Source: Anoplopoma fimbria
Taxonomy: Eukaryota; Chordata; Actinopteri; Perciformes; Anoplopomatidae
Assembly (NCBI RefSeq): GCF_027596085.1
Contig: NC_072456.1
Coordinates: 16,196,744 to 16,260,743, forward strand
DNA length: 64,000 nt
Reading direction: 5' to 3'
Under the pieces are notes generated by a model that saw nothing but the letters and a program-made list of their open reading frames with translations, was not told where the DNA came from and ran no database searches. A program made the position numbers and the translations under genes. Of this stretch, positions 50,021 through 62,339 are shown piece after piece. Each line of letters begins with the position of its first letter. The stretch's first letter is position 1.

Positions 50021-51287
50021 TCAGCACACAATGTTCAGCAGTTTGCAAAGCAGAAATTATCGCTTCCTTCCCCTGTGCTGTTATTTAACATTATTTAACA
50101 TTTGAGATACTTTTGTACTTTGTTGTTTAGAAGTATTCAGATAATTAACTTTAGTAAAATTAATAGTGGTATTTTATATTGTAATTACTGCATTTTTGTT
50201 ATTGTTATATATATTTTTTATTTTTTTATTTTATTTTATTGTACTAAACAATAATATACACAATATATTCCTGGGAACTTCGTTGATGCAGGAGTCAGGA
50301 CATGTCAGGTTAATAAGTTAATAATCAGGTCACAGGGAGAGGAAATTTCAGCTTTAACCCTTCATTCAAAGTCCTGCATTTACTGAACTGTATTTGCTCA
50401 CAGTGATGTGGAAAACACTCCCTGTTCTTACCACAACTCTGTGTGAGCAGCTGTGACTCAGAGCTAAACCGGCCAGGGCATGAACACACATGATTACCTG
50501 AAAGTAAGTGAGTAAGAGTTGTCACGGTGACACAGAGCCCGGTTGAACCAGTCTTTTTTTTTGTTTGCAACAATGTACCGGTTGTTTTTCTTAATGTTTT
50601 ATCCTCCTGGAATCAGAAAATTGCTGACGTGTCATATCCCACGCAACAAGAAAGTCTCAATTGCATTCAGAGGGTTGAGCAGACATGTAGCAGGTAGCAT
50701 ATCCAACACAGAGAGATAATTGTGGTGTAGAAAACACACAGAAAATACTTTATCTGCTCTAAATGATGAATTTATGTCATACAAATTCTATCAATGAGAA
50801 TCGCATTTTTTTCTAATGTCTCTTTTGTTCTTGTTATTCAACACAATGCTTTATCATTCACAGACAGAGGAGTGTAATGTTGAATTAGCTTTCTAGATTT
50901 TTGACATAATCAAAGCAAAAATCTAAGGATAAGCAAGTCAGTCAAGTCAGACACAGAGAAAAAAACTGATCAGATTATTTGTAACTTTATTAACTCTAAA
51001 GGGGGAATTGGATTCACATGGTGGCTTATGTAAACATAGTAACCAGCCTTTCGTGGAAGCGGGTGTTTTCTCCTGCAAAGTGCCAATAAGTGCAACACTC
51101 TGATGACCAAAATGTATTCTATTTTTATTATTCAATTTATAACTTTTAAGATTACAGGTAAAAACGTTTATGGTATTCAAGAGGAGTGTGAAACTGATGG
51201 TTATGGAGACAGGGGCCCCCAGAGAGAAATAAAGCGTACTTTAAAGGGTCAGTAAGTCAGGCTTTGCTTGCAAGGAGGTGACAGGAT

Positions 51288-51435
51288 TGTGACTCAGTTA
51301 CTTGGAAAATTGCTGAAATTTCTTCCTCTGAAAACTGAGAACTATCTTCTTTATTTTTGAAGGACAGAATAAAATGAATGATGGCTGTGACTCAGTTACT
51401 TGGAAAATTGCTGAAATTTCTTCCTCTGAAAACTG
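51288..51435. repeat. 50-bp perfect direct repeat with AP-1-type sites
   Basis: 51288-51337 equals 51386-51435, with a spacing of 98 bp. Each copy begins with TGACTCA (51290-51296 and 51388-51394), the consensus AP-1 site. Confidence 0.85.
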
Positions 51436-53424
51436 TCTTTTTTGCAAGCTCTCTGTTTTGAAACAAAACGCCCGTCCTACTTGAAAATGTAGCTTTTGCC
51501 TCAACAGGCCACCTTCATACAAAGGAACATAAGGTGGGAATGAATAAGGTCATCCATATCGCTGCATTTTTATTCTGGTCAATTTAAAGATAAATAAAAG
51601 ATTGTCTCTTGCTTTTCTCTGAAGCTATAACATTTTATTCCTCATGATCATTAACTAAAGACACTTTATAAGCACCTTTACCTTCAACACTGCAGACCTG
51701 GATGAAAAGATTTAGAATGATTATAAGCATGTAAGCATCACTGTGAGCAAATTTCCCTGCTGCGGGACTAATAAAGGATTATCTTATCTTATGCAGCACA
51801 CCTTGGGTGAAACTGAACACCTGGCAGACATGGATGAGTTATAAGAGGACGCATTTTCTCTTGGCTAACAAACAAGTATGACGTTCACAGTTTGATTTAG
51901 GACGTGACAAACGTGTCAGAGTCTTTGCCACACACAACGCTGAGTCAATGCCAAGAAAGAGAAAAAGATCTTCAGCAAAGACTGACTTTGGGGAGAATAA
52001 CTAATTCTTGCTTGCTTGATTTAGAAAGCGGACACTAAGAGTTTAAAGAATTTTCTTAATTGAAATCTTTCAGTAGTAAAGCTGACATCAGCTGTCACTG
52101 GTTGTCAGCTTTGCGGTGACGGAAGACGTCAAGTTCAAGGCCAGAGTTGCTTAGAAAATGACCGCCTTTCTGAACAAGTATGAAGTGATCAATTATGCCT
52201 CAAATGAGAAGTAAGTGATGAGTGACGAACAATGTCAAAATTTAGGCTCTGTTCCAGGTGTCAGCTTTTCTTCCTTCTTCAGAAAGGTTTTATGTGTCCT
52301 TCAAGCGAGCACCCATAGAAAAATAACTTCTTCCCAACTGATTCCAAACTGATTTGTTCCTGGTTCTCTGGAAACTGATCAGATTACAGATAACCTGTTG
52401 TCCCAAGTAAAGGTGCTGCATACTTAATAACTGAGTCAATCATATACAAAAAACAGACTAGGGATGTTCACATCACAGACGTGTTGTATTTTTGATCAGA
52501 TTTTTGTTGCCATTTCCAAACACATGTGCTTTTTCATCCAACATTTTATATATTTGATAAGATTCTTAAAAAATGTCATAATTTAAACTTCGGAATTTAA
52601 ACTACCTTTATTTGAAGATGTCTCTTTATTTTTGAAAAGTTTTTCTACAGGAAATGTAAAGAACACCAAACTAATTTGGGATTTTAATGGGAATGATTTC
52701 TCTTTATTTTTGCTTTGAAATCTGTGTTTGGATGTCACTGTATATCTATATTTTGGCCAGATGTTCTACAGGAAATTAATTAACACTTGGAATAACTTGA
52801 CGAACGGTTTCTCTCAATTCTTCAGAGGTTCAGTTGCTTAACATACTTTTGTTCTCTGATAAGACAATGCAATCTTTTACAATGGATATAAATTAACATT
52901 CTAAAAATAACATTTTATCACAATGGGTCAAAAGTGTTCTTGTCTTCTTTATTTTTGAAGGACAGGCCCTTTCAGTCCGACAACATCAGGAACACTTTTC
53001 TTTCTTTCTTGAGAGACGAAGCAGTGCGGACTCCAAAACAAAGACTTTGTGGACTTCTAAGGAAATGAGAGGTTGGAGCTTTTATTAAAGACATTTTGAC
53101 ATGTCACAGAAGGAAAAAAACAGATGTAAAGAATAAAATTAATGATGGCTGGATCCAAATTTAGCTTCTTCGGTTTCAGGGTCCTGGTACAGTGCATGCA
53201 AGTAACACCTTTGCTTTATCTACAATGCAAAGGTGCCAAATATCTGCTGTGAAAAAGGCCTGTTGTTGTGGACAGATAAACTTGAGTATTGTTCATTCTG
53301 TAAAACATATCCTCATTGACATGTTTGTATTATGCAACTATGTTAATGTAACAGAGGCAATTTTACTGTTAAAATGTTGTATTATAATTACACAAAATAT
53401 ATGTAAATAGTCATAACCTGACAT

Positions 53425-53877
53425 GTTATACCTCCAGATTTAATAAGTGGAACTGTTGAGACTCCTCATTGGAGAGGTGAGTGATCTAGCTCTGCATTAT
53501 TTTATTGTAATTCATAATCTAGATTTCACTAAATCATTGTGTATTTCTATTGTACTACTACATAACTACCACTGAGTATAGCTGTGGGCATAGACATTTC
53601 TTTGCTTTGTTTTTTTCTGTTTTAAGTTGCATTTACGAGTCTGCCTACTAGCTTAAACTTTGTGTGGTAAGCTAATGTCTCGTGTTCTGTGCTTATTCAA
53701 CTGTATAGGAGCTCAAGTGCCGTTTACAGCTACTGACCGGAGGGTTTTACATTTTTATTTCTGTCAGATCTGCCAGTGTGGCATAAAGACAATAAACGGA
53801 GACCGCCTCCAAAGGGTATCCAGTCTCGGGTCTCTTCCTTCTCCAACACAACACAACGCAGACAACACCGGTTACAT
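53425..53877 (+). mobile_element. Possible solo LTR
   Basis: It begins TGTTATACC and ends GGTTACA, so it has TG...CA ends. An AATAAA lies about 80 bp before the right end, followed by CG-rich then pyrimidine-rich sequence, as in many LTR tails. No convincing target-site duplication was seen. Confidence 0.3.
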
Positions 53878-54124
53878 TAACTTGTTTATGCTTTCAAAAA
53901 TATCTTAAATATATACTCTGATTACATAAACATGTTAAAAAAAGAGAAATTATTTGTGATTAAAAGGAAAATGTTCGACAGTATTTTGTAGTCAGATGTT
54001 TGATATTCTTTAAAGTAATGTTTAATAGATAACTAAAAGTAATAATGAGTTTCCTGAGTAGTTTTCCTGGTGGGGGGAATTAAAAAAAAGAAAGCATGAA
54101 GACATTCTCTTAATAAAACAGTAA

Positions 54125-54130
54125 TTTATT
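54125..54130 (-). terminator. tsc22d2 poly(A) signal
   Basis: AATAAA on the minus strand, about 2.1 kb beyond the stop codon. It is the likely end of the transcript. Confidence 0.5.
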
Positions 54131-56209
54131 TTTGACTGAAAACTAAATTGTCTGAACAGCACATTACAAGGGCATTGTTAAGATATTTTCTCCAAGGCTC
54201 AGTGATCACTTTCATACAGTACACTTGGCATGTACACGGCATCTCCTTCAAATGAAAGAAAAACAGAAAAGAATACTCTAAAGAAGAAGAAGTAAGCCTG
54301 TTTGCAAAAGAAAAGAAAAGAAAAATCAAAGAGTCCATCCTGTAGAAAGATGACTGATTGTACAATTACCAAGCATTTTGGTTTGGTTCCAAGCCACAGA
54401 GAAAGAAACCGAATCGCCTGACGACAGCAGACGACGGCACAGGAGGCACGAAAGACGCGACACGAACAGGACATCCCATAATATGCTCACACACAATCGA
54501 CTGGGTTCCAGCTTTTAAAGTGTGAAATGTTTAATAGTTTCCATTGTCTTTTTTTGCAGATGTTATTTTTTTGTAAGCAAAGTGTTGGTACACTACAATC
54601 AAAATCTAAATGCTGCATTCATTAAATACATTAAAATCTGCAATGTAACAAAACCTTTTTCTCTGCATATGAAAGTCAACACAGCACTGACATGAAAACG
54701 GAAAAAAAGATGGCTCCTTTTCTGACTTGTGTTTTGTGAAAGATATAAACACCGTGCCATTCTTTTTTTATTCTTACCCTCAACCACTTACTCCACCCTC
54801 TCTGCCCATTGTTCCCTTTCTCTTTCATAAAGCCTTTTCACAATCATTCACAGACTGACACGAAATAAGTGCTGGATAAAAACATGAGGTAAGAAAGTGG
54901 TTTGATTATAGATCATGCAGAACATGCAAAACAGCAACAAAAAAAATATAGGGAAGGAGAGAGTAGGAAAAAAAAGATTTGTGTGCAAATAAAAATGAAA
55001 AAAAAGAAAGAAAGACTTACACAGCTTTGCGTCTTTGGTTATAAAGTAGGTTGAACCATTTTCACAGCTTTTCATCCCCCAGACCACACCCCTTAATTAA
55101 TTTCTGTATTTTGTCTTGACGAAGAAGGTCTAGAAAAAAAGTAAATTAATAGATTTCTTTATCGAAACATCCCATCACATCTTAACAACAGGTGTCCTCC
55201 TGTACAAGCCCTCCTTTCTCTTAATACTTTACAAAATATACATTCAACCTGGATTTCACCTAATGTAAGCTCGGCTTTAGTGTTAGCAATATTTCATGAG
55301 AAGAACGTTTTCTATTATGGAACTTATTGCCTACTTTATTGAGATCTAGTTGTTCCATGAGACAACCAAATTTAATACCTGACAGATTCTACAATACCAA
55401 AAGACCAAAAAGGAAAGGTTTTCTTTTCTGTTAATAAGTAAATCCACGACATTGTTCATTTACATTATGAAAATAGCAGCCCTGAAATAAATAAATGCAA
55501 ATACTAAAACTGAACTAAAGGAAAAAAAAAAGTATTATGATTCATGTCAAAGTACGGTGGCTCTGAGAAAACAACACAAGCTTTTGTTGCAGCATATAAC
55601 AAGTCGAGGCTCTCGACTCGCTCCGCTCAAGCCGAGGCACCCGTCGGCTTCCTGCTCCGCTCAGGGGGGGGGACGAATCCTCTCCCCAACCTCTCCATTG
55701 GCTCTCTGGCCTCTTCCAGCCCTGGAGCGATGTGGGGTTTGGGGATACTGGGAGGACAGACCATGCTGGATTTCACAGGACCCCTTGTCACCCTCACAGG
55801 GTCACCCCACCCTCTTCCACCACTTGTTGCCCCCAACAAATCGAGCTCCCTGAGCCCTTTGACCCCTGTCCTCCTGCACAAGAACAACATGCAGTTTTAC
55901 TGTGTCCACCGGTTCCCCTGCCCTTCCTCCTTTTCTTGCAGCCAACAACTGGGACAGAATAAGACTTTTCGATTGGGTGGTAAATGTCTTAATAATGTGA
56001 AGCCCGGTGATGGCGACGAGCACACATTGAAGCATGGCTCTTGGTGGCAAACAAAGATGTCGCTGTTGTTGATTTCCTCAAATGGAGCATATTGAACGCA
56101 GAGTCGAGCCTTTTGCTTGATGAAGCTAAGGGGACGGCAGCAGTCAGGATCTCCCACTCCTGTCCATGGGAAGTGTGTGTTTGAGCATGTGTATTTGGGG
56201 GAGCGGGGG
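54131..56209 (-). other. 3' untranslated region of the TSC22-domain gene
   Basis: Non-coding on the gene's strand. The part at 55560-56200 is GC-rich and has overlapping open frames on both strands, none of which resembles a known protein. Confidence 0.5.
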
Positions 56210-58448
56210 TCACGCCGAGGTGATGTTGGGCTGATGGGGGACGCTCTGACTCCCCTCGTGGTGAGCCAAGGGGCCGTTGTTGTTGTCGTTTGTGACAGCC
56301 GCGTGTTGCTGCTGTTGCAGAGGCGGCGGCGTGCTGCTGCCGTGGTTGAGCTGACTGGACACCTGGCCGAGCTGATCCGTGTTGGCCAGCGACTTCAGCA
56401 CGGCGTTTTCGCGCTCCAACACGGAGTTCCTCTCGTACAGCTCCTTGATCTGCTCCTTCAACACCTCCACCTCCTCGCGAACAGCATACATGAGGTGGCT
56501 CTTCACCAAGTCCTGAAAGAGAAAGCGAGTTAAAATTAGCACACAAATTAAGCAGTTTCCATCCTCAAATAAAGGAACATGTGACATCTCTGAATTTAAA
56601 GTGGTAAAGTGGGGACTGTTTTTAGCCTCATTGCCGTGTTGGGTTTTGCAACTGAATTTTCAAGAGACAACATGTCAATCAAACTGTGTAGGCAACACTA
56701 TCCGTTTGATTTCCTGGTTTGTATTTCTTTGAAGAATGGCTGTTCAGTAGCTTTCACGAACTGAATACAGGTTATTACAGTAAACGTCCCTCAAAATGAA
56801 CAAGAAATTTGTCATTTAAGAGTCAGCGGTGGAAAACTCTTTTTGAATCAAGTCACTGGAAAGTCCAGCAGAAAAACGTGGTCACCTGACACAATTAGTT
56901 GTAACTTTATCATCTGTGGAAAACTCACCATGGCTTGCTCAATCTTGTTATCGATAGCGACGACGCTGGCACCGGATGCACTGTGGAAACAAAACAAAGG
57001 CAAATGTCACCACAAGATACCAATCCTCATATCTACCACACGCTTCAGATTGATATCAGTGTTCACTTTCACTAGCAGCCACACAATCTGTTCCATGACA
57101 GTGATGACCTCAGAGGATTTCACTGGTACTTGAGAAGTCAAACAAAACACATTCTGATCTGTAGATTTCCAGTAAAAATAAAAAACCCTGTTCTATTTTA
57201 GTGCACCCGATAAGAGTCACAGATGTTCAAAACCTACAAACCGCCACTGTTAAATGTCATCAAAGGCAAAGAAACCTGTTACAAATATGGTACTGCTTTT
57301 AAAAAGACACCGGGCAGACTATTATAATCAACCTAAGAGAGATTTATTAGAAGCAGTTTAATGTCCACTGTGTAGCCAGTCCACAGTCAACATTAACTGT
57401 ACAGACATGTCTACTTTGAGCCCCAAATAACAGCATCTATTGTTAATATAGTGAGGCATCCCTCACACTACACACTGACAAAGTGGATGACAACAATTAC
57501 CATTAACAGTGGTTTTGTCGTCAACAACAAAGAATCCCACCTGACATTTGACTACTGTGCTATGGTGGCTGTTATTGTCGTTTTGTTTTACTTTAAAGTT
57601 ACTTTTGTGACGAAACTTGACCAGCTGTAAATTTCCATTAAGACAGCTGTAATTTAGGCGCCTAGAATGACATCTTTCACCAGTAAAACCAACAACAACA
57701 ACAACAAAAAACAACGAGGACTGTGACTTCAGTGAATCACATTCTGATCAAATACACGTGGACACAGAAGGAAACGAAATGGCACCATAGTTGTCCAAAG
57801 TGATTTGTGAACATTTAAACGCAATAAGAACATCTGTCCGTGTAGAAACAGGAGCAGGACCAGGAGCAGGACCAGGACCCCCCCATAACAAAGCTCCTGC
57901 AGATTGTTTAAATGCAGAGTCGTGGTGATGTCAGCTTTTATCTATGCATGACTCCAGCACAATGAAAACAGATCCCAGACAGGGAGGGGGGCTCGCCTCC
58001 TGCAGGACTTATGATCGGGTGCGGCTGATGTCGCCATCTGCGATCCGTTTACATTTGTTACTGAAATCTCATTGTGTAAGACAAAAATATATATTTATAT
58101 ATTTTGGTCGTGTGCTGGCGACACGTGGAGCTTCCACGTCGCTTCTCGGTGCAATCCCGCTTTTAAAAAAAAAAAAAAAAAAAAAAAACACGTTTCCAAA
58201 TCACTTCAAAAGCAGCGCAACATTTTTAGTTTTCTACCCCCCCTCCCTCCAAGAAAAAAAAAAAAACTGTCTCCCACTTCACACGTACAAGACTAACAAC
58301 TTACGAAGCCAAGCCAAAGTCCCTCGTTCACTAAACAGGATGCCAAATATTGAGTTTTCCTCCTCTCCAAAGCGAGAGAGGATCTGGGTCTGTCTCCACT
58401 GATTACGCTTTCTTGCACAATCACCGCCCAGCTCGGATGTGGATGCAA

Positions 58449-58485
<37 letters not shown>

Positions 58486-59616
58486 CGTCTTCGAGCCGCT
58501 AGTTGGTGCTCTGAGCACGAGACTGGGACGTGAGAGGGAGCACGTAATTCAAAATTAGCATCCATTCCAAAATCCTTTAAAAATAGTTATTTAATAAATA
58601 TTCAATAAAATATAAGTGTAAATTCATAAACTGAATTTAATGCAACAATGCAATCGTCAGTGTTGACAGTTTAATAAATCAGACACTGATGGCAGAGCGC
58701 TTAGTATTACATCTTTGTTTCAACCAGAAATGCTTTGTGCTGGTTAGGGGGTACTTGGCTAAAAGAGTATTTCACAGGAGGTACATCACTGAAAAAAGGT
58801 TGAGAACCACTGCCTTAGAGTAACGCAGGGTTAAATCAAGATAAGCACAATATCAACTTTGCATTTGATAATAAATGTATTCACTTATAGAGTCTTTCAA
58901 AACATGAAAAAGTTTTTAGTAATGAGTAATTTCCTTCAGCTTTGGAACTAGAAAGGGCTCCAAAGCATCGCATTTGCATTGTAAAAGGATTCAAATAATC
59001 CATAAAAGGCTCCGAATTGTCAGTATTGTTCATATAAAATGGGGCTGACGCCGCCTGAGTAATACTTCATGTTAGAAATTTAGTACATTTCCTGGGAGGT
59101 TAAAACAGGAAAACAAAAAAAAGGGGAAACGTCTTCAACAGTGTGAAACCAACCTCACTAGTGACATATGGATACAAGTTATTATGAAATAAAAAAAATA
59201 AAAAAATTACTACAGTTAACTACACACTGACCCACAACATGAGGGAGCTGCGGCATGCACCATGCCAAACAGACACAGGGCGAGAGGTTAATATGCAGGT
59301 TTGATTCCAATCCTGTCCACTATGGCAGGCGGAACTTAAAGACTTAAAGCGTGCGTATCTGGCACAGTGGAAGTCTGCCACAAAGTGTTCACATTAAACT
59401 GTTTTAATAATGCACAGAATCCCCCCCACCCCCAAAAAAAATTAAAAAATGTGGATCCTAAATGAAACCAAATCCGAGCAGAGTATAATGACAAGACACC
59501 ACAAATATTGTAACAAGCACATGTGAAAGTCAGTACCTGGCCCTGTAACACATCATGCGGCCCGGCGGAGGAGTTCCCGGCGAGCAGGGCAGACTGTAGC
59601 TCATTTTGCAGCGCAT
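56210..59616 (-). CDS. tsc22d2: TSC22-domain leucine-zipper protein, short isoform
   Basis: Transcriptional regulator that dimerises through a TSC box and leucine zipper. Exons: 59537-59616 (ATG), 56929-56980 and 56210-56512 (TGA). Phases join exactly, giving 144 residues, the size of other short TSC22 isoforms. Exon 2 encodes [17 protein letters not shown]. Exon 3 opens [20 protein letters not shown], the TSC box, and continues into a zipper with leucines every seventh residue (four heptads). A Gln/Asn/Pro-rich end closes with PNITSA. The first exon ([14 protein letters not shown]...) is unlike the usual GILZ or TSC22D1-2 starts. The long first exon of a full-length isoform is not visible and may lie beyond the window. 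Assignment to tsc22d2 rests on the zipper wording ([16 protein letters not shown]), the C-terminus and the 3q-like neighbours. The domain call is certain; the paralogue is less so. Confidence 0.82.
57930..58560 (-). promoter_or_regulatory. CpG-enriched segment with long A-tracts, candidate alternative promoter
   Basis: It is richer in CpG than its surroundings and lies within the first intron of the short tsc22d2 transcript. A strong donor-like sequence (CTTCG/TAAGTT region, minus strand, at about 58300) could end a non-coding first exon. A-runs of about 24, 13 and 35 lie at 58165, 58254 and 58450. Confidence 0.3.
58450..58484. repeat. Poly(A) tract of 35
   Basis: A pure A homopolymer on the plus strand. 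Confidence 0.9.
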
Positions 59617-59900
59617 GTTTTCTGAGTCTCACTCCCCAAAAAAAGAAAAAGGTTTCTGCCGGAGGCTGGTAGTGCTTCACTGAGTGTTAACACGAGAGTG
59701 TGCCTTGTTTGCATGGGAGCGGAGTGTGTGTTAAATCCCAGCTCGGTCACATGGTGAGGAGAAGACGAGGGGGCGGGGTTTTCTCTCTCTCTCTCTCTCT
59801 CTCGTTCAGTCTCTCTCTCTCTCTCCGTGTGTGTGTGTGTGTGTGTCTGTCTGTCTGTCTGTGTCCAATAATTTACTTCTGGATTCTTTAACAAATCACA
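59617..59900 (-). promoter_or_regulatory. Promoter region of the short tsc22d2 transcript
   Basis: Directly upstream of the ATG at 59616. It has a GC box (GGGGCGGGG, plus-strand reading, at about 59770), followed by a compound CT / GT / CTGT microsatellite (59781-59864), which is purine/pyrimidine asymmetric. Confidence 0.5.
59781..59864. repeat. Compound microsatellite (CT)n-(GT)n-(CTGT)n
   Basis: Three adjoining simple repeats just upstream of the short tsc22d2 first exon. Confidence 0.95.
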
Positions 59901-62339
59901 TTACTCACTGCCGCTGTCTGCCAAACGTTATACACTGCGACCCCAGAGGCAGAGGACGCCTTATTCAAAGGCTACACTTCAGTAGACAAGGAGACAGTGT
60001 ATTGAGAAGACATCAGTGGTCTCTGTTCCTTTGTTTGAAAGTAAAAGAAAAAAAAGAAAAGGACAAACTTCTTAATTAGCAGCATGATTTTGCAACCAAA
60101 TAAGCTATTTAGTTAGTTCAGTTTTGTTTTTCCCAGAACCAGAGGAGTTTTCTCAATCATGTTCCTCCACATTTGAACTGTCCAGTGCCCTTTTAAATGT
60201 AATTATTGTTGTATATCGAGAGTTTTGAGAAAAAGATAAATGGTCAAATATGTGTGAACGAGTCGACTGAGATGCTTCACGATGTTAACTATAGAAGCCA
60301 AAAGGCAAATTAGAATACTGTAAGTTTCTATAGGTCATATTGAAATTAAACTAAACACCATAGTAGATGATGCCGGATCCACTGAATTTGCATGCTTTGC
60401 ATATACTTTAATTGGCACAATCCAATATGTAACGTAATCAGCCTTCAAAATGTACACCCGTTTAAATTCCCGCTCAATCTAGGTAAAAGAGCTGCATTCC
60501 AAATGAGCGAATCACTCTGTTGATGTATGTTTTTATATACAGGCTGGATCAAACTAGCTTGTCCGGTGAATGAGAGATCTGGCCTGAAGGGGCAACAAGA
60601 AATTTTACAGACAAAAAGACTAATTTGTGGCTTTTCAGCGTCCAAGGAAAACAAAGCAAACCGTACATTTTATTCAAGGAGGAAGACATGTGGCTGTTTG
60701 TATAAGGACCGCTTGCCGTGTTAACCTCAACATGGGCCTTTCCCCGCAGACTGCAGCCGCACACATGCACTCGTTCGTCCCCCGATTTCCCCCCAAAACA
60801 AAGTCTCCATGACCACAAGGCATCACATTCCAACTCTGGACACCGACGGGTCTTGAGGCCAGCGCCTCTAAACTGATACATCTGTGTCGGAGCCAACATC
60901 ACGCTGTGACAACACGCAGGCAAGTTCTTCACTGAGGAGCGCTTATCACAACAGTCCAGTTTTTGTGGATTGATACGGACTAAAAAGGGAGTTTTTCCAT
61001 CATATCCAGTTTGTTACAGAGATCCCAAACCTGCTTTCACACTGGAAGCAGCAGAAAGGCGTAAACTGTATGCCTTCAATGTAAATATTACTGTGTCTGA
61101 CTCTCTGTTATCTATACAACAGTAGACACGCGTGGGAGCAAAGTGTGGTCGCCTCTATCCCTCTGGCTGTATCACCTGATGTCTTATAGCATCACCAATC
61201 AAATATAGCATCACCAATCAAATGTGTTCCTCATTAAAGCACAGATGCAGCGGCACACGTCGCTGTCACAAAGCATACCAACACTCACTGTGGGGGCAGC
61301 AGCTGAACAAATTAGACCTCAGCCTTTCAGTGATAAACCCCCCCTCCCTTGGTAAGTGTATTTCAAAACAATAGCTGGAGGGTGGGGGCTGTAACAATAG
61401 AGGGGTCCCCCTCACTGACGACTCACTGTGGTTCTCTTTCCAATGCAGAGACTCGCCTTATGTCGTTAGTTTTGGAAGATGCAGTTCAGCTGCTACGCCA
61501 GACGAGGTCGGCAGAGGCTCCCATTAACTTGTGGCACAAAACTTCAGTGAAAACGAACAAAGCTGCTTCAGAAAAGAGTGGTCTAGTCATGACTTTCCTA
61601 AATGATCACAACGAATTCATTGTTATGGCATAAATCAACGATAAGCTACTTTGTTTTTTTTTTCTTAAATCAGGACATTTTACAAGCTGTCGTTTCAAAA
61701 AACTAGCTCTCATTTCTGTAATGAGACAAACTCATTGAATGGTCAGAATACTGTCACCCTTGTGCATAAGTACTTGTGGTGTAGCAAGTGAAACTTTCGA
61801 CAACATCACTCAGCGTTGTTAGACGAGTGCTATAAATGAACATGGAGACGTAAAAAGGTTCAGAGAACTGAAAAGGTCACAACGACGGCAGAATCCTGAA
61901 ACCACTCAACTCCTGATCACCCTCACTGATTACAAAAGGACCTGTATTTTTTTCTTAACAGGGGAGAGCCCATCATGTTACTTATCCTATTAAATTAATT
62001 AGACCATGACAGCACACACATCAAGTTCATTCAAAAAAAACGAAAAAACACGAAAAAACACCAAGAAATCATTGAAGGATGTCAGTTAAAGAAGGGATTA
62101 AAACGTTTGTAGTGGAGTTTAACTTATTTTAGAAATATGTTGCTGTCAAGTGTTAATATTTTGTTAGTCATAAGAGTTGTTCAGTTTATTTTGAAGGCAT
62201 CTCATCTATTATGTTTCCTAAACTTGGTTTTAAGCCAATATAGACAAGTCCTACAAGTGTTCAGGGATAAAAAGGAAATCTAAACTACATTACCATGACA
62301 ATTGGGCAATCTGAGAAAGATCAATCTTTCCTTGTTATG
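59901..62339. other. Upstream region of tsc22d2, no gene seen
   Basis: No coding exon, RNA gene or recognised repeat could be supported. It may be part of the first intron of a long tsc22d2 transcript. Confidence 0.4.

Larger units (their letters stand above)
48746..53424. other. Intergenic region between rubcn and tsc22d2
   Basis: No supported gene. Contents noted separately are a TTTG tract (49597-49637), a CA microsatellite (49955-50017) and a 50-bp direct repeat (51288-51435). The remainder is AT-rich, with recurring 'ctttatttttgaagg' words at 51349, 52620 and 52947 that suggest an old dispersed element. Confidence 0.5.

Noticed and set aside
52159..52213. Possible first exon: ATG, 18 open codons (MTAFLNKYEVINYASNE) and a GTAAGT donor
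   Set aside because: No matching second exon, promoter or family was found; one short ATG-to-donor stretch is expected by chance in this much sequence.
55544..56095. 183-codon open frame on the plus strand, with several overlapping frames
   Set aside because: It lies antisense to the GC-rich 3' untranslated region of tsc22d2, has no recognisable domain, and similar frames exist on the opposite strand; base composition explains the openness.
55989..56546. 185-codon minus-strand frame over the tsc22d2 last exon
   Set aside because: It is a shifted-frame shadow of the real TSC22 exon.
58072..58565. Frames with Lys or Phe homopolymers
   Set aside because: They are products of poly(A)/poly(T) tracts; their phase does not fit a join to the TSC22 exons.
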